Origin: Salinivirgaceae bacterium
GTDB lineage: Bacteria > Bacteroidota > Bacteroidia > Bacteroidales > Salinivirgaceae
DNA: 37,636 nt
Assembly: GCA_002869335.1 (NCBI GenBank)
Contig: PKTE01000310.1
Span: 1 to 37,636, forward strand
Reading direction: 5' to 3'
The translations under genes were made by a program, and so were the position numbers. Below are positions 28,223 to 36,043 of this stretch, one piece after another. The stretch's first letter is position 1. Each line of letters begins with the position of its first letter. The notes under the pieces are model-generated. The model was not told where the DNA came from, did not search any database, and saw only the letters and a program-made list of their open reading frames with translations.

Positions 28223-29658
28223 ACTATTGTAGAAATCCACAATCCTAAAAATACCAACGCACCATTCAAAATTAATAGCTCAAACCCAAACTTATACCCT
28301 CCTAACCATTCAACAGAATTGTAATTTAAAATAAAACAAATTACAGGTGAGGCAAGCGAAATATAGGGAATCCAACTTTCAATAGGCTTCAATTTGGTAA
28401 ATAGACCAAATGCAAATAAGCCCAGCAAAGGTCCATAGGTGTATCCAGCAACAGTAAAAATCGCACTTACAACACTTTCATCGGAAATAATATTGAAAAC
28501 TATAATGACAATAGCTAGCAGAGCGGAAATTCCAATGTGAACTTTCTTTCTTGTTTGCAAGGCTTTTTTAGTTTCCAGTTCATTGTGATTAAAACCAAGT
28601 ATATCAACTGTAAATGTTGTCGTTAATGCAGTCAACGCCGAATCAGCACTTGAATAAGCTGCAGCAACTAATCCCAATACAAACATTATTACCACAAAAC
28701 CAGGAAGACCTCCTTGCATTATCACCAAAGGAAAAATTTCATCTCCTTGAGTAGGAATTTCAAGTCCTAATGAATGAGCATAAGTATAAAGCATCACTCC
28801 TAGCGTTAAAAACATAATATTTACAGGAACAAATGCAATTCCGTAACTCAACATATTTTTTTGAGCATCTTTCAAATTTTTGCAACTCAAATTTTTCTGC
28901 ATCATATCTTGATCCAATCCAGTCATCACAATTGTAATAAACATTCCTGCAAAAAATTGTTTGAAAAAATGATTTTTACTTTGCCAATCATCAAAAAAGA
29001 AAATTTTGGAATAATCCGAATCTGACACAAATTGCCATAAACTTTCTCCTGCTATTTTATCTGAAATAATATAAATGGTAAAAATTGCCGACACAAACAT
29101 GAAAGTTGTCTGTAATACATCCGTCCATATGATCGTTTTGATGCCCCCACGATTAGTATAAACCCAAATAAGCAAAATAGTAACGAACACAGTCACAAAG
29201 AATGGAACACCTAAAGGATCGAAAACCATTACCTGCAGTACAGTTGCGACAATAAACAATCTAAAAGAGGCTCCTATTACCCGAGAAACAAAAAAGAACC
29301 AAGCACCCGTTTTCTGACTAAAAAATCCGAATCGTTGTTCTAGATAAGTATATATTGAAGTTAAATTCAATTTATAGTATACTGGCAGTAAAACCCATGC
29401 GATAACAGCATACCCTACCACATATCCTAACACCATTTGCAAATAACTAAATTGTGTTGCCTCTACCCATCCAGGAACAGAGATAAACGTAACTCCAGAG
29501 AGAGAAGCACCTAACATACCAAAGGCCACAACATACCATGGTGATTTTCTATTTCCCAGATAGAATCCAGCGTTACCCTTTGAACTAGTTATACGAGAAA
29601 TCAACATCAAAACCCCAAAATAGGCAAGAATTGCAATAATTATATAGTAAGGACTCAT
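28207..29658 (-). CDS. Sodium:solute symporter (SSS family)
   Basis: A 483-residue inner-membrane carrier with about 13 hydrophobic helices, starting MSPYYIIIAILAYFGVLM. Conserved features include SSKGNAGFYLGNRKSPWYVV near the N-terminus, SGVTFISVPGWV, and the helix with TGLDQDMMQKNLSCKN. The frame stays open upstream through the tRNA-Ser gene; the ATG at 29658 is chosen because it begins directly at the first membrane helix and avoids the tRNA. It imports an unidentified solute (sugar, sialic acid, amino acid or similar) with Na+. The Na+ gradient could come from the decarboxylase pump at 18747-22778 (inference). Confidence 0.9.
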   Translation of the reverse strand: MSPYYIIIAILAYFGVLMLISRITSSKGNAGFYLGNRKSPWYVVAFGMLGASLSGVTFISVPGWVEATQFSYLQMVLGYVVGYAVIAWVLLPVYYKLNLTSIYTYLEQRFGFFSQKTGAWFFFVSRVIGASFRLFIVATVLQVMVFDPLGVPFFVTVFVTILLIWVYTNRGGIKTIIWTDVLQTTFMFVSAIFTIYIISDKIAGESLWQFVSDSDYSKIFFFDDWQSKNHFFKQFFAGMFITIVMTGLDQDMMQKNLSCKNLKDAQKNMLSYGIAFVPVNIMFLTLGVMLYTYAHSLGLEIPTQGDEIFPLVIMQGGLPGFVVIMFVLGLVAAAYSSADSALTALTTTFTVDILGFNHNELETKKALQTRKKVHIGISALLAIVIIVFNIISDESVVSAIFTVAGYTYGPLLGLFAFGLFTKLKPIESWIPYISLASPVICFILNYNSVEWLGGYKFGFELLILNGALVFLGLWISTIVKKPA

Positions 29659-29715
29659 TTGGTATAATTTTTTACGAATAAAGAAAGAAAAAGTGTAAAT
29701 GAAAAGTTTGGGCAT

Positions 29716-29742
29716 AAAAAAAGAGCACTTTTCAGTGCTCTT
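29716..29742 (-). terminator. Rho-independent terminator of tRNA-Ser
   Basis: On the minus strand AAGAGCACT-GAAA-AGTGCTCTT is a perfect 9-bp stem with a GNRA loop followed by Ts. It lies 11 nt past the tRNA end and 57 nt before the symporter start, so the symporter probably has a separate promoter or depends on readthrough. Confidence 0.88.
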
Positions 29743-29753
29743 AATTCTCCTTG

Positions 29754-29838
29754 CGGAGAGAGAGGGATTCGAACCCCCGGTCCCGTGAAGGACAACGGTT
29801 TTCAAGACCGCCGCATTCGACCACTCTGCCATCTCTCC
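29754..29838 (-). tRNA. tRNA-Ser (anticodon UGA)
   Basis: An 85-nt class II tRNA. The acceptor stem GGAGAGA pairs with TCTCTCC, the discriminator base is G, and the anticodon loop CTTGAAA gives anticodon UGA (reads UCA). There is a long variable arm as expected for Ser, and a T arm with GGGGG-TTCGAAT-CCCTC. The 3' CCA is not encoded. Confidence 0.97.
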
Positions 29839-29849
29839 TAACGCGGTTG

Positions 29850-29880
29850 CAAATGTAGTATATTTATCTTTTTCACCAAA
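29850..29880 (-). promoter_or_regulatory. Promoter of tRNA-Ser
   Basis: The minus strand reads TTTG (29880-29877), a 19-nt spacer and TACATTTG (29857-29850), an almost ideal Bacteroidota promoter, 11 nt before the tRNA 5' end. Confidence 0.8.
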
Positions 29881-30095
29881 GATCTCACGCAAAAAATTTT
29901 ATCTTTTTTACTGCAATCTATTCTCCCAACTGATTTTCAATTATTTGTAATAGGTCTATTTTTCTGATATTTTAAACAAGAAATTTCGCAAATGTATTTC
30001 TGGACCAAATAAACTCCATAAATGAACAAAAACATGCAATATTTTGTGTTATAAAATGTAATTCATACATTCACATATATGAATTCAATTTCATA

Positions 30096-30114
30096 GTGAA
30101 CTTAAATTGTTCAC
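30096..30114. promoter_or_regulatory. Inverted repeat upstream of the acyl-CoA ligase, candidate operator
   Basis: GTGAAC and GTTCAC are perfect inverted half-sites separated by 7 nt. The geometry suits a dimeric repressor such as a fatty-acid-responsive regulator, but none is encoded in the window. Confidence 0.4.
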
Positions 30115-30144
30115 AAACAAAAAATATAAACAAAAATTCACATC

Positions 30145-31806
30145 ATGTTAAAAGAAAATTTTGTTGAATACATCACAAATAGCATCTCTGAAAATTGGGA
30201 TCTACCTGCTCTATCTGATTATAAAGGTAAGGATTATACTTTTGCTGAAACTGGTGAAAAAATAATCAAATTACATACTATTTTCAAAGAACTTGGAATA
30301 GAAAGAGGTGATAAAATTTCCCTTCTAGGTCGAAATTCCGCACATTGGGCTGTAATATATCTAGCAACCGTTAGCTACGGTGCAGTAATAGTTCCAATAC
30401 TTCCTGATTTTCACTCAAATGACGTGCATCATATTGTAAATCATTCTGACTCAAAGCTCCTATTTGCAGGAGAAATGGTTTGGGACAATATTGATGAAAC
30501 ATGCATGAAAGAGTTGCTTGGAATACTCTCTGTTGAAGGCTTTAATGCATTGTACTCTAAACCTGAAAGCAATTTTGAGGAAGTAGTAAAAAATGCACAT
30601 GATACATTCAATAAAAAATATGAAAACGGATTTAATAAAGAAGACTTTAAGGTAGAACCCGTTTCTAATGATGATATTGGGATTATTAACTATACCAGTG
30701 GAACAACTGGATTCTCCAAAGGTGTAATATTAAAAAACAATGCGCTTGCTGCCAATATCAGGTTTGCAAGAAACAACCTTCCTTTGGGTGCTGGAGAAAA
30801 AGTAGTTAGCATGCTCCCACTTGCCCATACCTATGGTTGTGCATTTGAGTTTTTATGGCCATTCTCAATGGGTTGTCATATTAATTTCTTAACAAGAACT
30901 CCTTCGCCAAAGATTATTGTTCAGGCATTTCAATCTGTAAAACCATCAGTTGTAGTAACAGTGCCTCTGATTATTGAGAAAATCTACAAAAAGCAAATCA
31001 AACCAGCATTAGACAAAAGGCTTTTAAAAATACTCACCAGTCTTCCACTTATACATAAGCCTATTTACAAAAAAATTAATAAAAAGCTTTCAGATGTATT
31101 TGGAGGACAGTTTCGTGAAATTATTATTGGTGGAGCTCCATTAAGTGAAGAAGTTGATATTTTTCTAAAGAAAATTAATTTTAAATATACTATTGGATAT
31201 GGAATGACTGAATGCGGTCCTCTGATTAGCTATTCCAACTGGGATAAAACTAAATTAAGATCAGCTGGTAGTGTTGTTGATACGCTTGAAATTAAAATTG
31301 ACAGTAAGGATCCGGTGAATGAGTCAGGCGAGATTATGGTGCGAGGTGAAAATGTAATGGAAGGATATTATAAAAATCCGGAAGCCACAGCACAAAGCAT
31401 TGACAAAGAAGGCTGGCTGCATACTGGTGATTTAGGAGTGGTTGACGAAGATGGATTTGTATTTATTAATGGAAGAAGCAAATCATTAATATTAGGTCCA
31501 TCTGGCGAAAACATTTATCCTGAAGAAATAGAAGCAAAAATTAACAGTCTACCTTTTGTAATGGAATCTCTGGTATTACCAGATGACAATAAGCTAGTTG
31601 GACTAATATATCCTGATTATGAAGCTATTGACAAAGATGGACTACGTTTGAAAGATTTACCTGACCACCTTGAAGCTGGTAGAAAAGAAGTAAATGAATC
31701 GTTACCTAAATACAAACAAATAAGTCGTTTTAAACTTTACCCAAACGAATTTGAAAAAACCCCTAAGAAAAGTATTAAACGATTCCTTTACGAAATAGAT
31801 GATTAA
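30145..31806 (+). CDS. AMP-forming long-chain acyl-CoA synthetase-type ligase
   Basis: A 553-residue cytoplasmic enzyme of the ANL superfamily that activates a fatty acid to acyl-AMP and then acyl-CoA. The ATP-binding loop YTSGTTGFSKG is at 183-193, YGMTE at 352-356 and LHTGD at 425-429. The hinge region GRSKSLILGPSGENIYPEE follows at ~443, and the catalytic lysine region KTPKKSIKRF lies near the C-terminus. The length is short of the ~600 residues of many long-chain enzymes but normal for Bacteroidota members. Chain length is not readable. A terminator follows at 31813. Confidence 0.9.
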   Translation: MLKENFVEYITNSISENWDLPALSDYKGKDYTFAETGEKIIKLHTIFKELGIERGDKISLLGRNSAHWAVIYLATVSYGAVIVPILPDFHSNDVHHIVNHSDSKLLFAGEMVWDNIDETCMKELLGILSVEGFNALYSKPESNFEEVVKNAHDTFNKKYENGFNKEDFKVEPVSNDDIGIINYTSGTTGFSKGVILKNNALAANIRFARNNLPLGAGEKVVSMLPLAHTYGCAFEFLWPFSMGCHINFLTRTPSPKIIVQAFQSVKPSVVVTVPLIIEKIYKKQIKPALDKRLLKILTSLPLIHKPIYKKINKKLSDVFGGQFREIIIGGAPLSEEVDIFLKKINFKYTIGYGMTECGPLISYSNWDKTKLRSAGSVVDTLEIKIDSKDPVNESGEIMVRGENVMEGYYKNPEATAQSIDKEGWLHTGDLGVVDEDGFVFINGRSKSLILGPSGENIYPEEIEAKINSLPFVMESLVLPDDNKLVGLIYPDYEAIDKDGLRLKDLPDHLEAGRKEVNESLPKYKQISRFKLYPNEFEKTPKKSIKRFLYEIDD

Positions 31807-31812
31807 ATTTGT

Positions 31813-31844
31813 GGCCAATAGCTTTTGCTTTTGGCCTTTATTTT
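31813..31844 (+). terminator. Rho-independent terminator after the acyl-CoA ligase gene
   Basis: GGCCAA-T-AGC-TTTT-GCT-T-TTGGCC forms a 9-bp stem with one T-T mismatch, followed by a T-rich tract. Confidence 0.82.
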
Positions 31845-31864
31845 CATTTAAGAACAAATAGAAA

Positions 31865-32527
31865 ATGAGTACTAAATATTACTTATTATCAATAACATTT
31901 TATTTAATTGTTATTACCGGTTTATTTTCTCAAAACTCCGATCAAAAAACAGACAGACCTGATTTAAATTGTGTTGAAGCAACATACAAGGATGGAACAT
32001 TAAAATCCAAAGGGTGCTTCATACTTGAAGAGGATAAATCCTGGACAAAGCATGGTTCCTGGTTACATTTTGATAAGAATCAAAACATGATTGATTCAAT
32101 TAATTATTCGCATGGTACTTATGTTGGAATAAGAAAAACATTTGATGCAAAAGGAAACTTAATTGAACAAATAGATTATGGTGATAATATTTTTCCCAGA
32201 AATATAAAACATACTGAATTTTTCAGTAAAGGTGCAACCAAAGAGATAACAACAACTTATAATCAAATCAATAAAGATTCAATTATAAAACATGGTGTTT
32301 TAACCTCTTTATGGAAAAATGGTAATTTGAAAGACTCAATAGTTTATATAAATGGAATAAAAAGAACCTGGTCAGGATATTACAAATCAGGAGAACTATC
32401 ATTCACAACTGATTTTGGAGAGAAACCCGAAAAAGGATCAGCTATTGAAACCATCGAGTACAATAAAGATGGCTCTATTAGGTCAACCAGAAAAGAATAT
32501 GTAGGGTATGATATAGATATGTATTAA
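31865..32527 (+). CDS. Exported MORN/YwqK-like repeat protein
   Basis: A 220-residue protein with a signal peptide (residues 1-22, ending GLFSQ). The rest consists of short beta-hairpin repeats with the pattern Y-x-x-G-x-L/I-K, for example ATYKDGTLKSKGCF, GVLTSLWKNGNLKDSIVYIN and YYKSGELSFTTDFG, as in YwqK-type (toxin-antitoxin-annotated) MORN-variant proteins. The antitoxin label carried by this family is not supported here, since no toxin is adjacent and the protein is exported. Function unknown. It converges with the queuosine-precursor transporter 12 bp downstream. Confidence 0.75.
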   Translation: MSTKYYLLSITFYLIVITGLFSQNSDQKTDRPDLNCVEATYKDGTLKSKGCFILEEDKSWTKHGSWLHFDKNQNMIDSINYSHGTYVGIRKTFDAKGNLIEQIDYGDNIFPRNIKHTEFFSKGATKEITTTYNQINKDSIIKHGVLTSLWKNGNLKDSIVYINGIKRTWSGYYKSGELSFTTDFGEKPEKGSAIETIEYNKDGSIRSTRKEYVGYDIDMY

Positions 32528-32539
32528 AATCTAGGTGAG

Positions 32540-33232
32540 CTAATCAACCATTTTTTTCTTTTTCATATAGTTTGCGATATAAACAAATGGAGTATCAGCT
32601 GCTGCCACAATCCATTTTAACACATATGTAGTTAAGACAATCTCTATTAGCACCTCATTTTCATAAACTCCATAAAAAGCAATAAGAGTAAAAATTACGC
32701 TATCTATCAATTGAGAAACCATTGTGCTTAAATTATTTCTCAACCAAATATTTTTGCGGCCCTTGAAACGCTTTTTCCATAAATGATAAGCCCATATATC
32801 ATGTTTTTGAGATATTAAATATGCTGTAAAACTTGCAATTACAATACGAGGCATGAAACTAAATATATTTGAAATACTATCATGCGTAGATTTAGAAAAT
32901 TCATCTCCAAGCGGTTCAAATAATAGGGCTAAATTCATCAGTAAGGTCATACTAACCAAACTGAAAAAACCAATCCATATAGCACGATTAGCTTCTTTTT
33001 TACAATAATTCTCTGATAAAATATCTGTAACTAAAAAGGATGAAGCATATACTATATTACCGAGCGTAGCTGCAAATCCAAAAAGACTAATACCTTGAAT
33101 AACCTGAATATTGGCAATAATAACCGAAATAGGCACCCAAATAAACAGACCCATCTTACCAAACACCCTATAAGCTAACAATATAAGTGCAAAATTCACT
33201 AACAACATTGCTAGCCAAAACAATTCATTCAT
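32540..33232 (-). CDS. Queuosine-precursor transporter (YhhQ/VUT family)
   Basis: A 230-residue inner-membrane protein with about six hydrophobic helices. Family marks are the segment FLVTDILSENYCKKEANRAI, the ASFTAYLISQKHDIWAYHLW stretch, LSTMVSQLIDSVIFTLIAF and the C-terminal VYIANYMKKKK. YhhQ imports preQ0/preQ1 for tRNA queuosine synthesis. No preQ1 riboswitch pattern is seen in the 110-bp leader. A TAATTTTG box (33320-33313, minus) is the best promoter candidate. Confidence 0.88.
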   Translation of the reverse strand: MNELFWLAMLLVNFALILLAYRVFGKMGLFIWVPISVIIANIQVIQGISLFGFAATLGNIVYASSFLVTDILSENYCKKEANRAIWIGFFSLVSMTLLMNLALLFEPLGDEFSKSTHDSISNIFSFMPRIVIASFTAYLISQKHDIWAYHLWKKRFKGRKNIWLRNNLSTMVSQLIDSVIFTLIAFYGVYENEVLIEIVLTTYVLKWIVAAADTPFVYIANYMKKKKMVD

Positions 33233-33312
33233 AAAATCTTATGTTCTTTATTTTAGAAAACAAACAGCTGAATAGAAAAATAGTTGTTTAGTTTTAAAAA
33301 GATTAAGACCTT

Positions 33313-33320
33313 CAAAATTA
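33313..33320 (-). promoter_or_regulatory. Candidate -7 box for the queuosine-precursor transporter gene
   Basis: The minus strand reads TAATTTTG, an exact TAnnTTTG match, 80 nt before the start codon and just after the lrp-like gene. No -33 element is clear. Confidence 0.35.
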
Positions 33321-33342
33321 ATTTCTACGATAAACTTTTGAA

Positions 33343-33819
33343 TTATTCCTCCTCCTCAACTTCATTAATTTCAAATCCATCTTTCTTATCTCCAGAAATG
33401 ACAAAAATGCTATGGAATTGAGAAATATTTCGGACACTCGCCAGTTTCTCTTCCAAAAACACTTTAAATTCACTCATATCAGCAACCATCACCTTCAACA
33501 GCGCATCATAGTTTCCTGATATGTAATAGAACTCCATCACTTCTGGCAATGACATAGCATCTTTTTGAAAATTTTCAACAATCTCTTTTGTATGATTTTT
33601 AAGTGACACCATGATAAATGAAGTCATATTGCGCCCTATCTTTTCAGCATTAAGCTTTGCAGAATACTTCTCTATAATACCAGCTTTCTCAAGCTTCTTA
33701 ACACGCTCATATACAGGAGTATTAGACAAATGAAGCTGTGAGGCCAGTTCTTTAGTAGTAATACGCGCATTCTCTTGTAAAATGGCTAGAATTTTCCTAT
33801 CGGTGCTATCCAATTTCAT
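33343..33819 (-). CDS. Lrp/AsnC family transcriptional regulator
   Basis: A 158-residue regulator. The N-terminal helix-turn-helix is at ~6-50 (LDSTDRKILAILQENARITT and LSNTPVYERVKKLEKAGI). The C-terminal RAM ligand-binding domain is at ~65-145 (VMVADMSEFKVFLEEKLA). An acidic tail (EVEEEE) ends the protein. It probably binds an amino acid or 2-oxoacid-related ligand and controls nearby genes. It is transcribed divergently from the pyruvate:ferredoxin oxidoreductase operon, sharing a 179-bp AT-rich region, so it is a likely regulator of that operon as well as of itself (inference). Confidence 0.9.
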   Translation of the reverse strand: MKLDSTDRKILAILQENARITTKELASQLHLSNTPVYERVKKLEKAGIIEKYSAKLNAEKIGRNMTSFIMVSLKNHTKEIVENFQKDAMSLPEVMEFYYISGNYDALLKVMVADMSEFKVFLEEKLASVRNISQFHSIFVISGDKKDGFEINEVEEEE

Positions 33820-33860
33820 AGTTTATAGAATTTTATAGAATGTTTGACCTTAAAATATGC

Positions 33861-33878
33861 AATACACATCAATGTATT
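33861..33878. promoter_or_regulatory. Inverted repeat in the lrp-por intergenic region, candidate operator
   Basis: AATACA-CATCAA-TGTATT is a perfect 6-bp dyad with a 6-nt spacer. Nearby, TATAGAATTT is directly repeated next to the regulator start codon. Lrp proteins bind AT-rich dyads of this kind. Confidence 0.4.
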
Positions 33879-33903
33879 AGAATATTTAATAGATATTACA
33901 GAA

Positions 33904-33911
33904 CAAATATA
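33904..33911 (-). promoter_or_regulatory. Candidate -7 box for the Lrp/AsnC gene
   Basis: The minus strand reads TATATTTG (exact TAnnTTTG), 84 nt before the start. With this promoter the dyad at 33861-33878 would lie in the leader just downstream of the transcription start, suiting autoregulation. Confidence 0.4.
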
Positions 33912-33998
33912 GTTAATTTTTCTAAAATAACACATTTGTACAGATATTTTAATTATTTTTTAAGATATTTGCAGCATCAAAATCTAAAAACCTACTAC

Positions 33999-34544
33999 AT
34001 GAAAGAAATCAGATGGCACGGTCGCGGCGGACAAGGAGGATTTACTGCCTCCAGGTTATTAGGAATAGCCGCCGGTATGTTTGAAGAAAAACATGCACTG
34101 GCCTTTCCTTCTTTCGGACCCGAGCGTCGTGGCGCACCGGTTTTAGCCTATACGAAGATTGACAACAAAAAGATTCATGATAGAAGCGAAGTTGAGATGT
34201 GCGATTACGTTGTCATTATGGATGAGACACTTGTGAACGAAAATATTGCAAAAGGTATAAAAAAAGATGCTATTGTTTTGGTAAATAGCAAAGAGGGAAC
34301 AAAATTCGAAGCACTTAAAGATTTCAATGTAAAAACTATTGATGCCACATCTATTGCTCTTGATATTTTGGGACGTCCAATTACCAATACTGCAATGTAT
34401 GGAGCCTTAGTAGCAGCCTCTGATTTAGTTTCACTTGATGCAGCAACCAATAGTATTAAACACGAAATGAAACCTGCATTGGTTGATAAAAACGTAAGAA
34501 TAGTAGAAGAAGCTTACAAAACTGTAAAAGCACAATTATCATGA
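33999..34544 (+). CDS. porC: Pyruvate:ferredoxin oxidoreductase gamma subunit
   Basis: A protein of 181 residues from the ATG at 33999. The frame is open further upstream but that part is not family-like and overlaps the regulatory region. The family signature MKEIRWHGRGGQGGFTASRL opens the protein, followed by FPSFGPERRGAPVLAYTKI. This subunit helps bind CoA and hold the complex together. It overlaps porD by ATGA, so translation is probably coupled. It is the first gene of a gamma-delta-alpha-beta operon, the order of four-subunit PORs of anaerobes. Confidence 0.92.
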   Translation: MKEIRWHGRGGQGGFTASRLLGIAAGMFEEKHALAFPSFGPERRGAPVLAYTKIDNKKIHDRSEVEMCDYVVIMDETLVNENIAKGIKKDAIVLVNSKEGTKFEALKDFNVKTIDATSIALDILGRPITNTAMYGALVAASDLVSLDAATNSIKHEMKPALVDKNVRIVEEAYKTVKAQLS

Positions 34545-34840
34545 ATCGACCGGTAAAACAAGAATATAATAGACCTACTCATATAAAAGACTTTCCCGTT
34601 GGCCCCCAGTTTGATGCTGGTCATTTAGCAGATGAAAATGCTGGATGGCGGACATTTAAGCCAGTTGTAGATGCAGAGAAATGCATCAATTGCTTGATTT
34701 GCTATCTTGTTTGTCCAGATGGAACAATCATTAAGGGTGAAAATCATGTGAGTGTTGCCTATGATTATTGTAAGGGTTGTGGTGTATGTGCCAACGAATG
34801 CCCTAAAGATGCCATTTCAATGGTAAAAGAAGAGCGCTAA
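34541..34840 (+). CDS. porD: Pyruvate:ferredoxin oxidoreductase delta (ferredoxin-like) subunit
   Basis: A 99-residue protein with two 4Fe-4S sites: CINCLICYLVC (Cys48, 51, 54, 58) and CKGCGVCANEC (Cys77, 80, 83, 87). It passes electrons from the TPP-containing subunit to external ferredoxin. The start overlaps the porC stop. The 48-residue N-terminal part is family-typical. Confidence 0.94.
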   Translation: MNRPVKQEYNRPTHIKDFPVGPQFDAGHLADENAGWRTFKPVVDAEKCINCLICYLVCPDGTIIKGENHVSVAYDYCKGCGVCANECPKDAISMVKEER

Positions 34841-34858
34841 CCCTTAAAGCAATCAAAA

Positions 34859-36043
34859 ATGAAAAAGAATAAACTATTCATATCAGGCGATGAAGCCATT
34901 GCAATAGGAGCTAAACTTGCTCGTCCACATGTAATTGCAGCATATACTATCACACCACAAACTATTGCTGTTGAAAGACTTTCAGACATGGTAGAGAGTG
35001 GTGAATTGAAGGCTGAATATATGCATGTTGAATCAGAGCATTCTGCAATATCTGCATGTATGGGTGCCAGTGCCATTGGAGCTCGAACTTTCACTGCATC
35101 ATCTTCTCAAGGACTTCTATACATGGCTGAAGGGTTACACTACTGTTCCGGCGGACGTTATCCTGTAGTAATGATGAATGCTAACCGTTCTGTAGCTCTA
35201 CCTTGGAGTATATATGGTGATCAAAGAGATTCATTAGGTTTATTAGATAGTGGTTGGATTCAGGTATATGTAGAAGATGCACAGGAAGCTTTAGACATGA
35301 TGATTCAGGCATACAAAATAGCCGAAAACCCAAAAGTATTGACTCCTATGATGGTTAATATTGACGGATTCATTCTTACACATACATATGAAATGGTTAA
35401 CATACCTGAGCAAGAGAAAGTTGATGCCTTCCTCCCTCCTTTCGAAACCGTAAACAAAATGAGCTTCGAAAATCCTAAAAATATGGGATTCAGCTCACAA
35501 CCAATTGATAATACTGAATTTAAATACCAGCAAGATCGTGCTATGTTTGATGCCATACCTTTAATTAAAGAGACTGACGAAGAATGGGCAAAAACATTTG
35601 GCAGAAGATATCATGGCATGGTTGAAAACTACAAATGTGATAATGCTGATTATATCATTGTTACATTAGGTAGTGTGTGTGGTACGACACGAATTATTGT
35701 AGATGAATTAAGAGAGCAAGGATTAAAAGTTGGTATGTTGAAAATACGCTATATGCGTCCATTCCCTGAAAAAGAGATACAAGAAATTACGGCCAATGCA
35801 AAAGCAATTGGAGTTTTGGAAAAAAACATCTCATTTGGATATGAAGGAACAGTTTTCACCAATGTAAATAGCTCTATTTCAAAAACTAAGGCTCGTCCAT
35901 TCATGAAGAATTTTGTGGGCGGTTTTGGTGGACGTGATATTACTAAACAAGAAATACGTCAAATGTTTGCCACACTAAAAGAGCAAACCGAACCATCAAA
36001 AACAGTTGAATACTTTAACTTAAATGTAGCAACCGATGAATAG
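34859..36043 (+). CDS. porA: Pyruvate:ferredoxin oxidoreductase alpha subunit
   Basis: A 394-residue subunit. The N-terminal domain carries GDEAIAIGAKLARPHVIAAY and the TPP-contacting YMHVESEHSAISACMGAS, and SQGLLYMAEGLHYCSGGRYP follows. The C-terminal transketolase-like domain is at ~250-390 (YIIVTLGSVCGTT). The stretch EKVDAFLPPF is typical of pyruvate-type enzymes, so pyruvate is preferred over 2-oxoisovalerate, although sequence alone does not settle it. It overlaps porB by 8 nt. Confidence 0.92.
   Translation: MKKNKLFISGDEAIAIGAKLARPHVIAAYTITPQTIAVERLSDMVESGELKAEYMHVESEHSAISACMGASAIGARTFTASSSQGLLYMAEGLHYCSGGRYPVVMMNANRSVALPWSIYGDQRDSLGLLDSGWIQVYVEDAQEALDMMIQAYKIAENPKVLTPMMVNIDGFILTHTYEMVNIPEQEKVDAFLPPFETVNKMSFENPKNMGFSSQPIDNTEFKYQQDRAMFDAIPLIKETDEEWAKTFGRRYHGMVENYKCDNADYIIVTLGSVCGTTRIIVDELREQGLKVGMLKIRYMRPFPEKEIQEITANAKAIGVLEKNISFGYEGTVFTNVNSSISKTKARPFMKNFVGGFGGRDITKQEIRQMFATLKEQTEPSKTVEYFNLNVATDE

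Larger units (their letters stand above)
29839..30144. other. 306-bp intergenic region between tRNA-Ser and the acyl-CoA ligase gene
   Basis: AT-rich. It holds the tRNA promoter at its left end and, near the right end, the dyad GTGAAC-TTAAATT-GTTCAC (30096-30101 and 30109-30114), 31 nt before the ligase ATG. No ORF and no exact -7 box for the ligase was found. Confidence 0.6.

Noticed and set aside
29659-29892. N-terminal extension of the sodium:solute symporter
   Set aside because: This stretch contains the complete tRNA-Ser gene and its promoter and terminator; the symporter starts at the ATG at 29658.
31865-32527. Antitoxin of a toxin-antitoxin pair
   Set aside because: The YwqK-type label comes from family naming only. 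The protein has a signal peptide and no toxin gene is adjacent.
33233-33342. preQ1 riboswitch before the queuosine-precursor transporter
   Set aside because: No preQ1 aptamer pattern could be recognised in the 110-bp leader.
33840-33998. N-terminal extension of porC
   Set aside because: The translated residues are not family-like and the stretch holds the regulator promoter and dyad; the POR gamma signature begins at the ATG at 33999.
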